DNA of 64,000 bases from Cyanobium sp. NIES-981 (GTDB taxonomy: Bacteria; Cyanobacteriota; Cyanobacteriia; PCC-6307; Cyanobiaceae). A program made the translations under genes and the position numbers. Under the pieces are notes generated by a model. It searched no databases, was not told the DNA's origin, and saw only the letters and a list, made by a program, of their open reading frames with translations. Shown one piece after another: positions 1 through 9,013 of this stretch (positions are counted from its first letter, which is position 1; each line of letters opens with the position of its first letter). The stretch covers positions 1 to 64,000 of the forward strand of contig CAMDEM010000012.1 in the NCBI GenBank assembly GCA_945896675.1, read 5' to 3'.

Positions 1-71
1 TCGAGCAGGGCCGCCAACAACATGTTGCCCGCCAGGCCGGTGGGGCAATCGATCAGGGCCAGCTGGCTCAT
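1..71 (-). CDS. larC: LarC-like nickel-pincer cofactor protein, N-terminal fragment
   Basis: Only the first 23 codons are in the window; the gene runs off the left edge. They read MSQLALIDCPTGLAGNMLLA, which fits the LarC (DUF111) N-terminus, where a D-C-x-x-G-x-x-G-(D/N)-M pattern follows a short beta strand. LarC is a CTP-dependent nickel insertase that completes the nickel-pincer nucleotide of lactate racemase and related enzymes. The ATG lies 13 bp after the stop of the upstream peptidase-like gene, so the two are probably cotranscribed. The call rests on a short stretch only. Confidence 0.6.
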   Translation of the reverse strand, partial: MSQLALIDCPTGLAGNMLLAALL

Positions 72-84
72 GGCTTTGGGGGGC

Positions 85-711
85 TCATCGCCCTAGCCGG
101 GGGGCCGCCTGCAGCAACCGCTCCGCCTCGGCCTCCAGGTCGCTCTGGCGCTCTTTAAGCAGCGCGTCCACTTCCCGGCGGGCCCGGCGTTGCTCCCGTT
201 GGGCCAGCGCCACATCCAGTCCGGAAAGGCCCCACAGGCGGCCCAACAGGGCTCGATCGTCCATGCCCCCCACGCTCTCGCCGTAGATCAGCTGCTCTGC
301 GGCCATGCCGGCCTGCAGCACCCGGCTCCACCGGCGCAGGTCCTCCTCCGCCAGCTTGGCCTGGGCCGGTGCTTCGAGGGCCGTGCTGCCATTGGTGTTC
401 AGCCCCGCCCTCAAGCAAGCCAGGCTTCCCACCAACACAGCACCCATGGCCATGTTTTCGTGGCCCGCGATCAGAACATGGCCAGCTTCATGGATGGCAA
501 TGCGGCGCAGGCGTGCCTCGCCTCCGGGAAGAGCTTCCGCCAAAACGTGGCCCCCGCGGCCACCAAAACTCGCCGAATCGAGGGTCAATGCCCCGAGGGA
601 TAGGGCGACGGCCAGCACGATCCAGGCCGGGGAAATGCCGAGCACCGGTCCCACGATGGCGAGAAGGCTCACCACCAACACCGCCAGTCCTGCCCCCAGC
701 GGTTGCTTCAA
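85..711 (-). CDS. FtsH-like M41 zinc peptidase lacking the AAA domain
   Basis: A 208-aa protein with two hydrophobic helices (about residues 6-24 and 27-44) followed by a soluble domain carrying the zinc motif HEAGH at residues 74-78. A downstream G-G-M-D-D (about 148-152) could give the third, acidic zinc ligand as in FtsH. The AAA+ ATPase module that feeds substrates to real FtsH is absent, so this is a stand-alone M41-type membrane peptidase or a regulatory relative. It overlaps the upstream gene by 4 bp and is followed closely by larC. The fold is clear; substrate and activity are unknown. Confidence 0.7.
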   Translation of the reverse strand: MKQPLGAGLAVLVVSLLAIVGPVLGISPAWIVLAVALSLGALTLDSASFGGRGGHVLAEALPGGEARLRRIAIHEAGHVLIAGHENMAMGAVLVGSLACLRAGLNTNGSTALEAPAQAKLAEEDLRRWSRVLQAGMAAEQLIYGESVGGMDDRALLGRLWGLSGLDVALAQREQRRARREVDALLKERQSDLEAEAERLLQAAPRLGR

Positions 712-1496
712 AGGGAGGGGCGACTGACAGGACTGGGCCGGGAAGCGGCGGCATGGCCAGGCTTATTGCCCCGACCATCACGGGCGGGCTTGGCATCACG
801 ACCAGAACCGCCATCCCGGCCGGGCTTGGCATCGCGGCGGCCCTTACCTCCGCGGGTGCCGCGTTGGGCAACCGGACCAATCACCTCAAACGACTCGAGC
901 TGCAGGTGCTGGCCCTGGCGGCGCAGGTTGAGGGCGACGAAGTGGCGCAGATGCTCGAGGGGAACCTCGCCCTTGAGCTGGAGCTTGAAGGGCACGGGCC
1001 TGCTGCCATCAGGGCGGGGCTGCTGCCGCACTTTGACCACCAAATCTCCGGTCTCTGGCCGGGTGTAAATCAGCTCACCCCGCACGGAGACATAGTCGTC
1101 GCCCTCGGGCAGTTGATCGCTGGCTTCAGCCTTCTCTCCAGTGGGTTCGCCTTCTGCAAATTCCCCACTGGGCTCGGTTTCGGGGGGAACATCACTGGGT
1201 TCGGCTTCGGCCAGGGTGCTGGGCTCCCAGACCCCCACCATTTGGAGGTGAAGCCCTTCCTCTTCCTTGGACCGGGGGTACACCACCCAGAGATGGGGCT
1301 CTTCCAGGTTGAGGTGGCGGCGCATCAAGGTGAGCAAGCGCCCCAAGACCACAGCTTCAATCTGAACTCCGTCGGCTGTGCGAATCAACCCACGGGTGAG
1401 TTGCTCGGGATCGGACGGCACATAAACCCCACGCACCACGCCAATGGCCCGGTACTGCATCGGCTCGGTGACCGGTGAAATCGGATGGTGACGCAT
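708..1496 (-). CDS. Conserved cyanobacterial hypothetical protein with basic tail
   Basis: I do not recognise a characterised family. From ATG 1496 the protein is about 262 aa. It begins with a folded part (M-Q-Y-R-A-I-G-V-V-R-G region), has an acidic Glu/Pro-rich linker in the middle and a second folded part, and ends with a very basic tail of repeated G-R-D, A-K-P and G-G-K elements that suggests RNA or nucleic-acid binding. The reading frame stays open up to 1571, but that start would abut the divergent TPR gene; ATG 1496 or ATG 1460 is more likely. The 3' end overlaps the M41 peptidase gene by 4 bp (ATGA), so they form one operon. Confidence 0.55.
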   Translation of the reverse strand: MRHHPISPVTEPMQYRAIGVVRGVYVPSDPEQLTRGLIRTADGVQIEAVVLGRLLTLMRRHLNLEEPHLWVVYPRSKEEEGLHLQMVGVWEPSTLAEAEPSDVPPETEPSGEFAEGEPTGEKAEASDQLPEGDDYVSVRGELIYTRPETGDLVVKVRQQPRPDGSRPVPFKLQLKGEVPLEHLRHFVALNLRRQGQHLQLESFEVIGPVAQRGTRGGKGRRDAKPGRDGGSGRDAKPARDGRGNKPGHAAASRPSPVSRPSL

Positions 1497-1570
1497 AGAA
1501 CTGAGTGTAGGCGCCCCAATGCCAGTGGTAGCCGGGGCAAACTGGGTAGCCACAGCCATGGGCCTCGCCA

Positions 1571-2437
1571 ATGCCGCTTGCCCTTTCCCGCCCCAAGCTC
1601 TGGATTGGCCTGGCCGTGGCCAGCCTGGGCGGGGCCTGCTTGGCTGGGGGCTGGTGGCTGGGACATCTGCAAAGCGGTGGCCTGGCCACCGATCCCAAGC
1701 AACGGGCCCTGGAACGCCAGCTCGAAGGCCTGCAGCAACGCTCCGCCCAGGGAGGGGCCTCGGCGGCTGAGGAGCAACGGCTGCTGGAGCTGCTGATCGC
1801 CCTCAACCGCAAGGAGGAAGCCCTCATCCTCTCGGAGCGCCTGGCCGATCAACAACCCGAGCGACCGGCCCTGCGCCTGGTGCTGGCCGAATTACGACGG
1901 GGCCAAAACGATCGCAGCGGGGCTGAACGGGAGGTGCGCCAACTGCTCAACCAAAACCCCAGCAACATTCAAGCCCTGCAACTGATGGCCCTGTTGCAAG
2001 TGGAAAGCGGCAGAGGGGTCCTTGCCGTGAGCCAACTGCAGGCGGCCTTCGATCAAGCCAGCAAGCCGGCTCTTCAGTCAGAGCCCCCCGAATCACAGGC
2101 CCCCGCGCCAGAGGCCCTAGACATTGGCCTCCTGCTGGCCAACGTGCTCCAGCGCCAGGGCCAACCAGGCCAAGCCGAAGCCCTGCTCATCCGGCTGGCT
2201 GCCGCCTTCCCCAAGGACCAAACCCCAATCTTGGCAAGGGCCCTGCTCCTCCAGGAACGGGGAAACACCAAGGGCGCCCAGGCCGCCATCGCCCAGGCCA
2301 AGGCCCTCAAGCCCGGTCAGGAGAACCCTCGGCTCGATGCCATTGCCGCCGCTTGGGGCCTGGAATCGCTTAAGGGCCCTTCACCTGGGGGGAGCCGGTC
2401 CTCAAAGCCGGGGCCGGCGAAGAATCAAGGCCCTTGA
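1571..2437 (+). CDS. TPR-like membrane-anchored protein
   Basis: A 288-aa protein with one N-terminal transmembrane helix (about residues 10-30, Gly/Ala/Leu rich, ending W-W-L-G), then an all-helical region whose Ala/Leu/Gln pattern matches degenerate tetratricopeptide repeats (for example around 85-125 and 170-250). The layout resembles the C-terminal part of CcmI/CycH-type cytochrome c maturation proteins, but that resemblance is weak. A scaffolding role outside the cytoplasm is an inference. Its last 68 bp overlap the 3' end of the convergent gene at 2370-2732. Confidence 0.6.
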   Translation: MPLALSRPKLWIGLAVASLGGACLAGGWWLGHLQSGGLATDPKQRALERQLEGLQQRSAQGGASAAEEQRLLELLIALNRKEEALILSERLADQQPERPALRLVLAELRRGQNDRSGAEREVRQLLNQNPSNIQALQLMALLQVESGRGVLAVSQLQAAFDQASKPALQSEPPESQAPAPEALDIGLLLANVLQRQGQPGQAEALLIRLAAAFPKDQTPILARALLLQERGNTKGAQAAIAQAKALKPGQENPRLDAIAAAWGLESLKGPSPGGSRSSKPGPAKNQGP

Positions 2438-2732
2438 GGGCCGCATCCACGGCATCGGAGGGGGAGGTGGCGTCATCCATGGCACTGGATTTGCGCAACT
2501 TGTTCATCAGATCAATCGGATTGGCTGTGTTGAAGATCGAACCGCCATCCTGTTTTCCGTTGCCGTAATCGAGTTCTTTTTGGAGTTGGGGGTTCCCATA
2601 GCTCTGGCCAACCCCATCCGCCTGCTGGGCCAGGGCAGGGCTCAAGGCCGTGATCAAGGCGGTGCCGAAGCCCAGCGCCATACCCCCCAGCAATCGAAGC
2701 GTCCTAAGGGATTGGCGCGAAGCCATCTCCAT
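2370..2732 (-). CDS. Small secreted hypothetical protein
   Basis: About 120 aa from ATG 2732 (ATG 2726 also possible; the frame is open to a TTG at 2756). A basic N-terminus (S-R-Q-S-L-R) and a hydrophobic core end in A-L-A-Q, a good signal-peptidase I site, so the mature part is probably periplasmic or thylakoid-lumenal. The mature chain is about 80 aa, rich in Asn, Asp and Lys, with no cysteines and no motif I recognise. The 3' end overlaps the TPR gene antisense by 68 bp. Confidence 0.5.
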   Translation of the reverse strand: MEMASRQSLRTLRLLGGMALGFGTALITALSPALAQQADGVGQSYGNPQLQKELDYGNGKQDGGSIFNTANPIDLMNKLRKSSAMDDATSPSDAVDAALKGLDSSPAPALRTGSPQVKGP

Positions 2733-2796
2733 CACGTCACCGGCCCTACCTGACAACCGATGCTAGGGGCCCCTGAGACAAGCGGACCGCGGGCCC

Positions 2797-3624
2797 ATGC
2801 GCATCGCCACCTGGAACGTGAATTCGGTTCGCACCCGCCTTGATCAAGTGGTGGCCTGGCTGCAACAAGAGCTTCCCGAGGTGCTCTGCCTGCAGGAAAC
2901 CAAGGTGACCGATGAACTCTTTCCCCGGGCGGCCTTTGAAGCCCTGGGCTATCAGGTGGTCATCAGTGGGCAAAAGGCGTACAACGGCGTCGCCATGCTC
3001 AGCCTGCTGCCCCTCGACGACGTACAGATCGGCTTCGAGGCCCTGCTTCCCAGCGACCCAGAAGCCCCAGGCTTAAGCGAGCAAAAGCGGGTGATCAGTG
3101 CCCTCGTGGATGGGGTGCGGGTACTCAATCTCTATGTGCCTAATGGTTCCTCCTTGAGCTCGGAGAAGTACGCCTACAAACTCGAGTGGCTGGCCTGCCT
3201 CCAGCGCTACCTGGCTGTCCAGGAGACCCAGGGCGATCCCCTTTGCATGGTGGGCGACTTCAACATCGGCCCCGAAGACCGGGACCTACCCGACCCCAAG
3301 CGCCAAACCGGCGGGATCATGGCGAGTCAGGCCGAAAGGGAGGCGCTGCAACGGGTGGTCGGTGATCGGCTCAGCGATGTGTTCCGGGTGTTCGAAAGCG
3401 ATACCGGCCACTGGAGCTGGTGGGACTACCGCTCCGGCGCCTGGGACCGGGACAAGGGCTGGCGGATCGACCACATCTATCTGACCGACGACCTCCTGAG
3501 CTGTGCCACGGGCTGCCTGATCCACAAGGCCACCCGGGGCAACGAAAAACCCAGCGACCACGCCCCCGTGGTGGTGAATTTGGCCTGGTCCCTGGAGGAG
3601 GAGAGCGACGAGAACGGGGACTAG
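2797..3624 (+). CDS. xth: Exodeoxyribonuclease III
   Basis: A 275-aa member of the exonuclease III/AP-endonuclease family, the usual length. Hallmarks in order: T-W-N-V-N-S-V-R at the start, L-Q-E-T-K with the metal-binding Glu, Y-N-G-V-A, the catalytic D-F-N-I-G-P-E-D, W-W-D-Y-R-S near residue 209, and C-terminal S-D-H-A-P with the catalytic His. It cleaves at abasic sites and degrades 3' ends in base-excision repair. It stands alone on the plus strand after a 64-bp gap, and converges with glcD. Confidence 0.95.
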   Translation: MRIATWNVNSVRTRLDQVVAWLQQELPEVLCLQETKVTDELFPRAAFEALGYQVVISGQKAYNGVAMLSLLPLDDVQIGFEALLPSDPEAPGLSEQKRVISALVDGVRVLNLYVPNGSSLSSEKYAYKLEWLACLQRYLAVQETQGDPLCMVGDFNIGPEDRDLPDPKRQTGGIMASQAEREALQRVVGDRLSDVFRVFESDTGHWSWWDYRSGAWDRDKGWRIDHIYLTDDLLSCATGCLIHKATRGNEKPSDHAPVVVNLAWSLEEESDENGD

Positions 3625-3660
3625 GCCGGCAGGCGCTTGGCTAGGAGCAGTAGGAACTGA

Positions 3661-5133
3661 TCAAAACACCACGGCCTCTTCAGGCAGCTGGACCCCTGAA
3701 ACCTGGAGCTGGGTCATCCGCCTGGAGGACTCAGCGCAGGTGCGGGGGGTGGGGAAAATCTTGCCGGGATTGGCGAGGTTCCCAGGATCGAAGGCCCGGC
3801 GAACCAACTGCATGGTGGCTAGGTCGTCGGGAGTGAACATCCAATCGAGATAACAGCGCTTATCGGAACCCACCCCGTGCTCGCCGGTAATGCTGCCTCC
3901 AGCATCCACACACAGGCGCAGGATTTCGGCGCTGAGCTGCTTGACCCGCCCTTGGATTCCAGGCTCATCTGAGCGATACAGGATCAAGGGGTGGAGGTTG
4001 CCATCGCCCGCGTGGAACACATTGGCAACCGGCAAGCCATGGGCCTCGCTGAGTTGATCAATGGCGGCCAGTACCTGGGGCAGGGCACTGCGGGGCACCA
4101 CCCCATCCTGGAGGTAATAGCTGGGATAAAATCTGCCAAGGGCTGAGATGGCCGACTTGCGCCCCTTCCACAGCAGGGCCCGCTCGCTGGCATCCCAGGC
4201 CTGGCGAATGGTGCGGGCCCCAGCCTGGTGGCAGAGCTCCATGGAGAGGGTCACGGCCGCCTCCACCTCCCGTTCCTGGCCATCCAGCTCGATCAACAGC
4301 ACCGCCGCCGCATCGGCTGGGTATTCCTCGATGCCAAAGGAATCGTTGACGGCCTCAAGGCAATAGCGGTCCATCATTTCCATGCCTGCCGGCAAGACAC
4401 CGGCTGCCGTCACCAGCCGCACGGCATCTCCAGCCGCCTCCATGGAGGTGAAGTCAGCGAGGAGCACGGCCACGCTCTGGGGGCTGCGCAACAGGCGCAG
4501 GGTGATGGCGGTGGCGATGCCCAGGGTGCCTTCGCTGCCGATAAACGCCCCCCGCAGATCCAACTCCGGGGCCTCATCCAGCTCCCCACCCAGGGTCATC
4601 ACGCTGCCATCGGGGAGCACCACCTCCATGGCGAGCACGTGGTTACTGGTGACTCCATATTTGAGGCAGTGCACCCCGCCGGAGTTTTCGGCGATGTTGC
4701 CGCCGATGCTGCAGGCCACCTGGCTCGAGGGATCGGGGGCGTAATAAAACCCATCCCCCGCGACGGCTCGCGTCACCCAACTGTTGATCACCCCGGGTTG
4801 CACGGTGATGCGGCGATTCTCGAGATCCACCGCCAGCACCCTGCGCATGCGGCTGGTGGCAATCACGAGGGCTTCGGTTTCAGCCACAGCGCCCCCCGAG
4901 AGGCCCGTGCCACTGCCCCGGGCCACAAAGGGCACACCGCCCTGGTGACAGAGGCGGAGTACCGCCGCCACCTCTTCAGTGGTCTCGGGTAACACCACCA
5001 AAGGCGGTTGATGGCGCTCCAAGGTGAGGCCATCGCAGTCGTAGGCAAGCAACTCCTGGCGCGCAGCCACCACCGCCTTCGCCGGCAGGATCCGCCTCAG
5101 TTGGCGCTCGAGTTGGGGCCAATCGATGCTCAC
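3661..5133 (-). CDS. glcD: Glycolate oxidase/dehydrogenase FAD subunit GlcD
   Basis: 490 aa when started at the GTG at 5133 (V-S-I-D-W), the normal GlcD length. The frame is open further upstream, but that part lies opposite the hemL start and is not protein-like. The FAD-binding-4 domain is clear: P-L-V-V-L-P-E-T-T-E-E-V, then A-R-G-S-G-T-G-L-S-G-G at about 71-81. The C-terminal FAD-oxidase domain carries H-A-G-D-G-N-L-H-P and G-E-H-G-V-G. It oxidises glycolate (or D-lactate) to glyoxylate in photorespiration. No GlcE or GlcF partner is adjacent. Confidence 0.9.
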   Translation of the reverse strand: MSIDWPQLERQLRRILPAKAVVAARQELLAYDCDGLTLERHQPPLVVLPETTEEVAAVLRLCHQGGVPFVARGSGTGLSGGAVAETEALVIATSRMRRVLAVDLENRRITVQPGVINSWVTRAVAGDGFYYAPDPSSQVACSIGGNIAENSGGVHCLKYGVTSNHVLAMEVVLPDGSVMTLGGELDEAPELDLRGAFIGSEGTLGIATAITLRLLRSPQSVAVLLADFTSMEAAGDAVRLVTAAGVLPAGMEMMDRYCLEAVNDSFGIEEYPADAAAVLLIELDGQEREVEAAVTLSMELCHQAGARTIRQAWDASERALLWKGRKSAISALGRFYPSYYLQDGVVPRSALPQVLAAIDQLSEAHGLPVANVFHAGDGNLHPLILYRSDEPGIQGRVKQLSAEILRLCVDAGGSITGEHGVGSDKRCYLDWMFTPDDLATMQLVRRAFDPGNLANPGKIFPTPRTCAESSRRMTQLQVSGVQLPEEAVVF

Positions 5134-5261
5134 CCGTTCAAGGCCAGATCTTGATGGTTTGAACTTACTGAGGAAGCAATCCACCCCGTTCTGGGTCAAG
5201 ATGGGCGGCGGTCTTTTGTGCGGATGTCCCTTGGGGCGCCGCTGCCACCTCCGCTCCGACG

Positions 5262-6560
5262 TTGGCTGCTTCCTTGAACACCACCCGTTCCCAAGAACTC
5301 TTTCGTGCCGCCCAGACCCTGATGCCAGGGGGCGTGAGCTCACCGGTGCGGGCCTTCCGCTCGGTGGGGGGCCAGCCCCTGGTCTTTGACCGCGTCAAGG
5401 GTGCCTACGCCTGGGACGTGGATGGCAACCGTTTTATTGATTACATCGGTAGCTGGGGCCCCGCCATCTGCGGCCATGCCCACCCCGAGGTGCTCGCGGC
5501 CTTGCATGCGGCCATCGACAAGGGCACCAGCTTTGGCGCCCCCTGCGCCCTGGAAAACACCCTGGCCGAGATGGTGATTGAGGCCGTGCCCTCGGTCGAG
5601 ATGGTGCGCTTTGTCAACAGCGGCACCGAGGCCTGCATGTCGGTGCTGCGGCTGATGCGGGCCTTCACCGGCCGCGAAAAGATCATCAAGTTCGAAGGCT
5701 GCTACCACGGCCATGCGGACATGTTTTTGGTCAAAGCCGGCTCGGGTGTCGCCACCTTGGGCCTGCCCGATTCCCCCGGAGTTCCCAAGAGCACCGCCGC
5801 GAGCACCCTGACGGCGCCCTACAACGACCTCGAAGCGGTCAAACAACTCTTCGCCGACAACCCCGGGGAGATTGCCGGTGTGATTCTCGAGCCCGTGGTG
5901 GGCAACGCTGGCTTCATCACCCCTGAACCGGGCTTCCTGGAGGGAATCCGCGAAATCACCAAGGACAACGACGCCCTGCTGGTGTTCGACGAAGTGATGA
6001 CCGGCTTCCGCATCAGCTACGGCGGCGCCCAGGCCAAGTTTGGGATCACCCCCGATCTCACCACCATGGGCAAGGTGATCGGCGGCGGCTTACCGGTGGG
6101 GGCCTACGGCGGCCGCGCCGACATCATGGCGATGGTGGCTCCGGCGGGCCCCATGTATCAAGCGGGCACCCTCAGCGGCAACCCCCTCGCCATGACAGCT
6201 GGGATCAAAACCCTGGAGCTGCTGAAGCAACCCGGTACCTACGAGCGATTGGAAGCCATTACCCATCGCCTCGCCACTGGGATTGTGGAAGCAGCCAGGG
6301 CAGCTGGCCTACCTATCACGGGTGGTTCGGTTAGCGCCATGTTTGGTTTCTTCCTCTGCGAGGGCCCCGTTCGCAACTTCGAAGACGCCAAGGCCGCCGA
6401 CACCGTGCGCTTCGGCAAGCTGCATCGGGCCATGCTGGAACGGGGCGTTTATCTGGCCCCCAGTGCCTTTGAAGCGGGCTTCACCTCCCTGGCCCACAGC
6501 GACGACGACATCGACGCCACACTCACCGCCTTCCGCGAAAGCTTCGCCGCTGTCGCCTAA
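5262..6560 (+). CDS. hemL: Glutamate-1-semialdehyde 2,1-aminomutase
   Basis: A 432-aa PLP enzyme that converts glutamate-1-semialdehyde to 5-aminolevulinate, the committed tetrapyrrole precursor in the C5 route of cyanobacteria. Family marks: [13 protein letters not shown] near the N-terminus, N-S-G-T-E-A around 119-124, F-D-E-V-M-T-G-F-R around 242-250, and the Schiff-base lysine K271 in T-M-G-K-V-I-G-G-G. The start is TTG at 5262; no ATG fits, and the first in-frame Met (residue 21) is inside the conserved core. The next gene begins at the base after its stop codon. Confidence 0.96.
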   Translation: MAASLNTTRSQELFRAAQTLMPGGVSSPVRAFRSVGGQPLVFDRVKGAYAWDVDGNRFIDYIGSWGPAICGHAHPEVLAALHAAIDKGTSFGAPCALENTLAEMVIEAVPSVEMVRFVNSGTEACMSVLRLMRAFTGREKIIKFEGCYHGHADMFLVKAGSGVATLGLPDSPGVPKSTAASTLTAPYNDLEAVKQLFADNPGEIAGVILEPVVGNAGFITPEPGFLEGIREITKDNDALLVFDEVMTGFRISYGGAQAKFGITPDLTTMGKVIGGGLPVGAYGGRADIMAMVAPAGPMYQAGTLSGNPLAMTAGIKTLELLKQPGTYERLEAITHRLATGIVEAARAAGLPITGGSVSAMFGFFLCEGPVRNFEDAKAADTVRFGKLHRAMLERGVYLAPSAFEAGFTSLAHSDDDIDATLTAFRESFAAVA

Positions 6561-7772
6561 ATGGCACCTCGTCGCTTGCAGCGCTTGGGCCCATGGCTGG
6601 CCCTCCTGGCCGCAGGGCTTGGGCTCACAGCCTGTAGCGACCCCAGCGCCAACCAACCCATCAACCTCGCCCAGGGGGTTCCAGTTGGGGCCGTGTTGGC
6701 GCTGACTGGCAACGCCAATGTCTATGGCCAGGACCAGCGCACAGGCCTCAACTTGGCCCTTGCCGCGATCAATGGCAGCGGCGGCATCAACGGCAAACCC
6801 ATGGCCCTGCGCCTGGAAGACGGCGGCAGCGACGAGCCCGCTGCCAACGCGGCCTTCACCCTGCAGATCAACCGTGGTGTGCTGGCCCTGGTTGGGCCCA
6901 CCCTCTCCCAGCAAGCCTTTTCGGCAGACCCCATCGCCCAACGGCGCGGGGTGCCGGTGGTGGCGCCATCGAACACCGCCACGGGCATTCCCCAGATCGG
7001 CCATTTCATCAGCCGAGTATCTGCCCAAAGCTCGGTGATTGCCCCCCTCTCGATTGGCAAGGCCCTGGCCCTCCAGCCCTCCATCAAGCGCGCCGCGGTG
7101 TTTTTCGCCCAAGACGACGCCTACAGCACCGCGGAAACGGTGATCTTCCAGAAAGCGCTCACCGCCAAGGGCCTCAAACCGGTCACGGTGCAGCGCACCC
7201 AGCTCAACGACCAAGACTTCCAAAACCAAATCACCGCCGCCCTGCAACAGAAGCCGGACCTGATCGTGTTGTCGCTCCAGGCCATGGATGGCGGCAACCT
7301 GATTCGCCAGCTGCGGGAGCTGGGCTACACGGGCATGATCGTGGTGGGCAATGGCATGAACACGCCAAACATTTACCCGATCTGCCAGCGCTACTGCGAC
7401 GGGATCCTGATCGCCCAGGCCTATAGCCCGGAATTAGCCACGCCAGCCAACCGCGCCTTCCTGAAGGCCTTCCAGGCCAATCAAGGCGGAGCAAGCGCCA
7501 CTCCTCCCCAGCTCACCGCCCAGGCTTTTACGGCCCTGCAGGTGGTGGGTGAAGCCCTCAAGCGCCTCGATGCCAAAACTCCCCTCACCACGCTCACCGT
7601 GGCCCAGGCCCGCACGGCCTTGATGGCTGAAATCCTCAAGGGCCAGTATCAAACACCCCTCGGAACGATCAACTTCACCCCTGAAGGCGAAGTGATCCAA
7701 AAGCAATTCTTTGTGGCCCAGGTCAAGATGAACCCCGATGGCAGGGCTGGGCGCTTTGCCCTGCTTCCGTAA
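6561..7772 (+). CDS. Branched-chain/neutral amino-acid ABC transporter binding lipoprotein (copy 1)
   Basis: A 403-aa type I periplasmic binding protein of the HAAT (LivJ/NatB-like) family. The signal sequence ends in the lipobox L-T-A-C (Cys about residue 25), so it should be lipid-anchored outside the inner membrane. The family pattern G-A-V-L-A-L-T-G and a D-G-G-S-D-E motif follow. It starts directly after the hemL stop and is the first of six importer genes. It is about as long as, and closely similar to, the next gene. Substrate cannot be read from sequence; neutral or branched-chain amino acids are the family norm. Confidence 0.88.
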   Translation: MAPRRLQRLGPWLALLAAGLGLTACSDPSANQPINLAQGVPVGAVLALTGNANVYGQDQRTGLNLALAAINGSGGINGKPMALRLEDGGSDEPAANAAFTLQINRGVLALVGPTLSQQAFSADPIAQRRGVPVVAPSNTATGIPQIGHFISRVSAQSSVIAPLSIGKALALQPSIKRAAVFFAQDDAYSTAETVIFQKALTAKGLKPVTVQRTQLNDQDFQNQITAALQQKPDLIVLSLQAMDGGNLIRQLRELGYTGMIVVGNGMNTPNIYPICQRYCDGILIAQAYSPELATPANRAFLKAFQANQGGASATPPQLTAQAFTALQVVGEALKRLDAKTPLTTLTVAQARTALMAEILKGQYQTPLGTINFTPEGEVIQKQFFVAQVKMNPDGRAGRFALLP

Positions 7773-9004
7773 TGGGACCCATGATCCGCCGTGCATTCAG
7801 CTGGAAGCCGCAGCTGGCGACATGGCAAAAAGCCTGGCTCAAAGGGCTGCTGATCGCCCTTCCTATGGCCGCAACAACGGCCTGCCAAGCACCCCAGTCC
7901 GAGGGCAGCAAAAAGTTTCCGATTGGGGCGGTGATTGCCCTGACGGGGAACTACAGCATCATTGGCCAAGACCAACGGATTGGCCTTGAGCTCGCCCAGC
8001 AGTTCTTCAGCAAGGGCGAACCCAAAACCGAACTCTTGATTGAGGATGGCGGCAGTGATGAACTCACGGCCACGAATGCCTTTCGCAGCCAGATTTCCCG
8101 CGGGGCGATTGCCCTCATTGGCCCCTCGAATTCCCAACAAGCCTTTGCCGCCGATCCGTTAGCCGATCGTGCAGGGGTTCCCGTCATTGCGGCCTCGAAT
8201 ACGGCCAATGGAATCCCGGAGATCGGGAACTTCATTTCCAGGGTTTCGGCGCCTGTTTCTTTGGTGGCCCCCCTATCCATTGCTGCAGCCATCAAGCTCA
8301 ACCCAGGGCTCAATCGCGCTGCAATTTTTTATACCCAAGACGACGCCTATAGCACCTCAGAATTCAAAAACTTTGAAATTGCCGCCCTCAAAAAACGCCT
8401 AAAGATCGTCACGGTGCAACGCACCAATAGCGGCGAGATGGATTTCCAAAAGCAGATCAACGACACCCTCCAACGCAAGCCCGAACTGATCGTGATTTCG
8501 GCTGGACCCAGTGATGGCGGCAACCTGGTTAGACAACTGCGCGAGCTTGGCTATGGCGGCCCCATCGTTGCCGGCAATGGCATGAATTCACCCAACATCT
8601 TTCCAGTTTGCCAGCGCTATTGCGACGGCCTGCTCATTGCCCAGGCCTACAGCCCTGAAATGTCTACGCCAATCAACAAAAGCTTCATTGATCTATACGA
8701 GCAGCGCAATCAGGGCGCCACTCCACCCCAATTCAGCGCCCAGGCCTTCACCGCCTATCAGGTGATCCACCAGGCTCTCCAAGCCCTGCAAGCCACATTG
8801 CCCAAGGGAACCACCCTCGCCTCCCTACCCCTCCAAGACCTGCGGCAGCGGTTGAACCGTCAGATCCTTTCAGGCACCTATGCCACCCCATTGGGCGCGA
8901 TTGGCTTCACGCCCAATGGGGAAATCAGACAAAACAACTTCTATGTGGCCCAGGTCAAGATGAATCCGGATGGCAGAACCGGGCGATTCCGGCTCTTGCC
9001 CTAG
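7772..9004 (+). CDS. Branched-chain/neutral amino-acid ABC transporter binding lipoprotein (copy 2)
   Basis: A 410-aa tandem paralogue of the preceding binding protein. They share long near-identical stretches such as Q-D-D-A-Y-S-T, L-R-Q-L-R-E-L-G-Y and C-Q-R-Y-C-D-G. The start ATG overlaps the previous stop by one base (TAATG); a second ATG lies at 7781. The signal sequence ends A-T-T-A-C, a weaker lipobox. Codons look more AT-rich (more ATT, AAA, TTT) than in copy 1 and in the permeases, which hints at a different history or relaxed codon selection. It may widen the substrate range of the shared permease. Confidence 0.88.
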   Translation: MGPMIRRAFSWKPQLATWQKAWLKGLLIALPMAATTACQAPQSEGSKKFPIGAVIALTGNYSIIGQDQRIGLELAQQFFSKGEPKTELLIEDGGSDELTATNAFRSQISRGAIALIGPSNSQQAFAADPLADRAGVPVIAASNTANGIPEIGNFISRVSAPVSLVAPLSIAAAIKLNPGLNRAAIFYTQDDAYSTSEFKNFEIAALKKRLKIVTVQRTNSGEMDFQKQINDTLQRKPELIVISAGPSDGGNLVRQLRELGYGGPIVAGNGMNSPNIFPVCQRYCDGLLIAQAYSPEMSTPINKSFIDLYEQRNQGATPPQFSAQAFTAYQVIHQALQALQATLPKGTTLASLPLQDLRQRLNRQILSGTYATPLGAIGFTPNGEIRQNNFYVAQVKMNPDGRTGRFRLLP

Positions 9005-9013
9005 CCGCCCCCC

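Noticed and set aside
369-1478. A 369-codon plus-strand frame opposite the M41-like gene and its upstream neighbour
   Set aside because: The minus strand holds the peptidase with HEAGH and a coupled upstream gene; the plus frame looks like compositional noise.
5136-5164. GTTCAA...TTGAAC inverted repeat between glcD and hemL as an operator
   Set aside because: The 6-bp arms are 17 bp apart and this could occur by chance; not enough to call a site.
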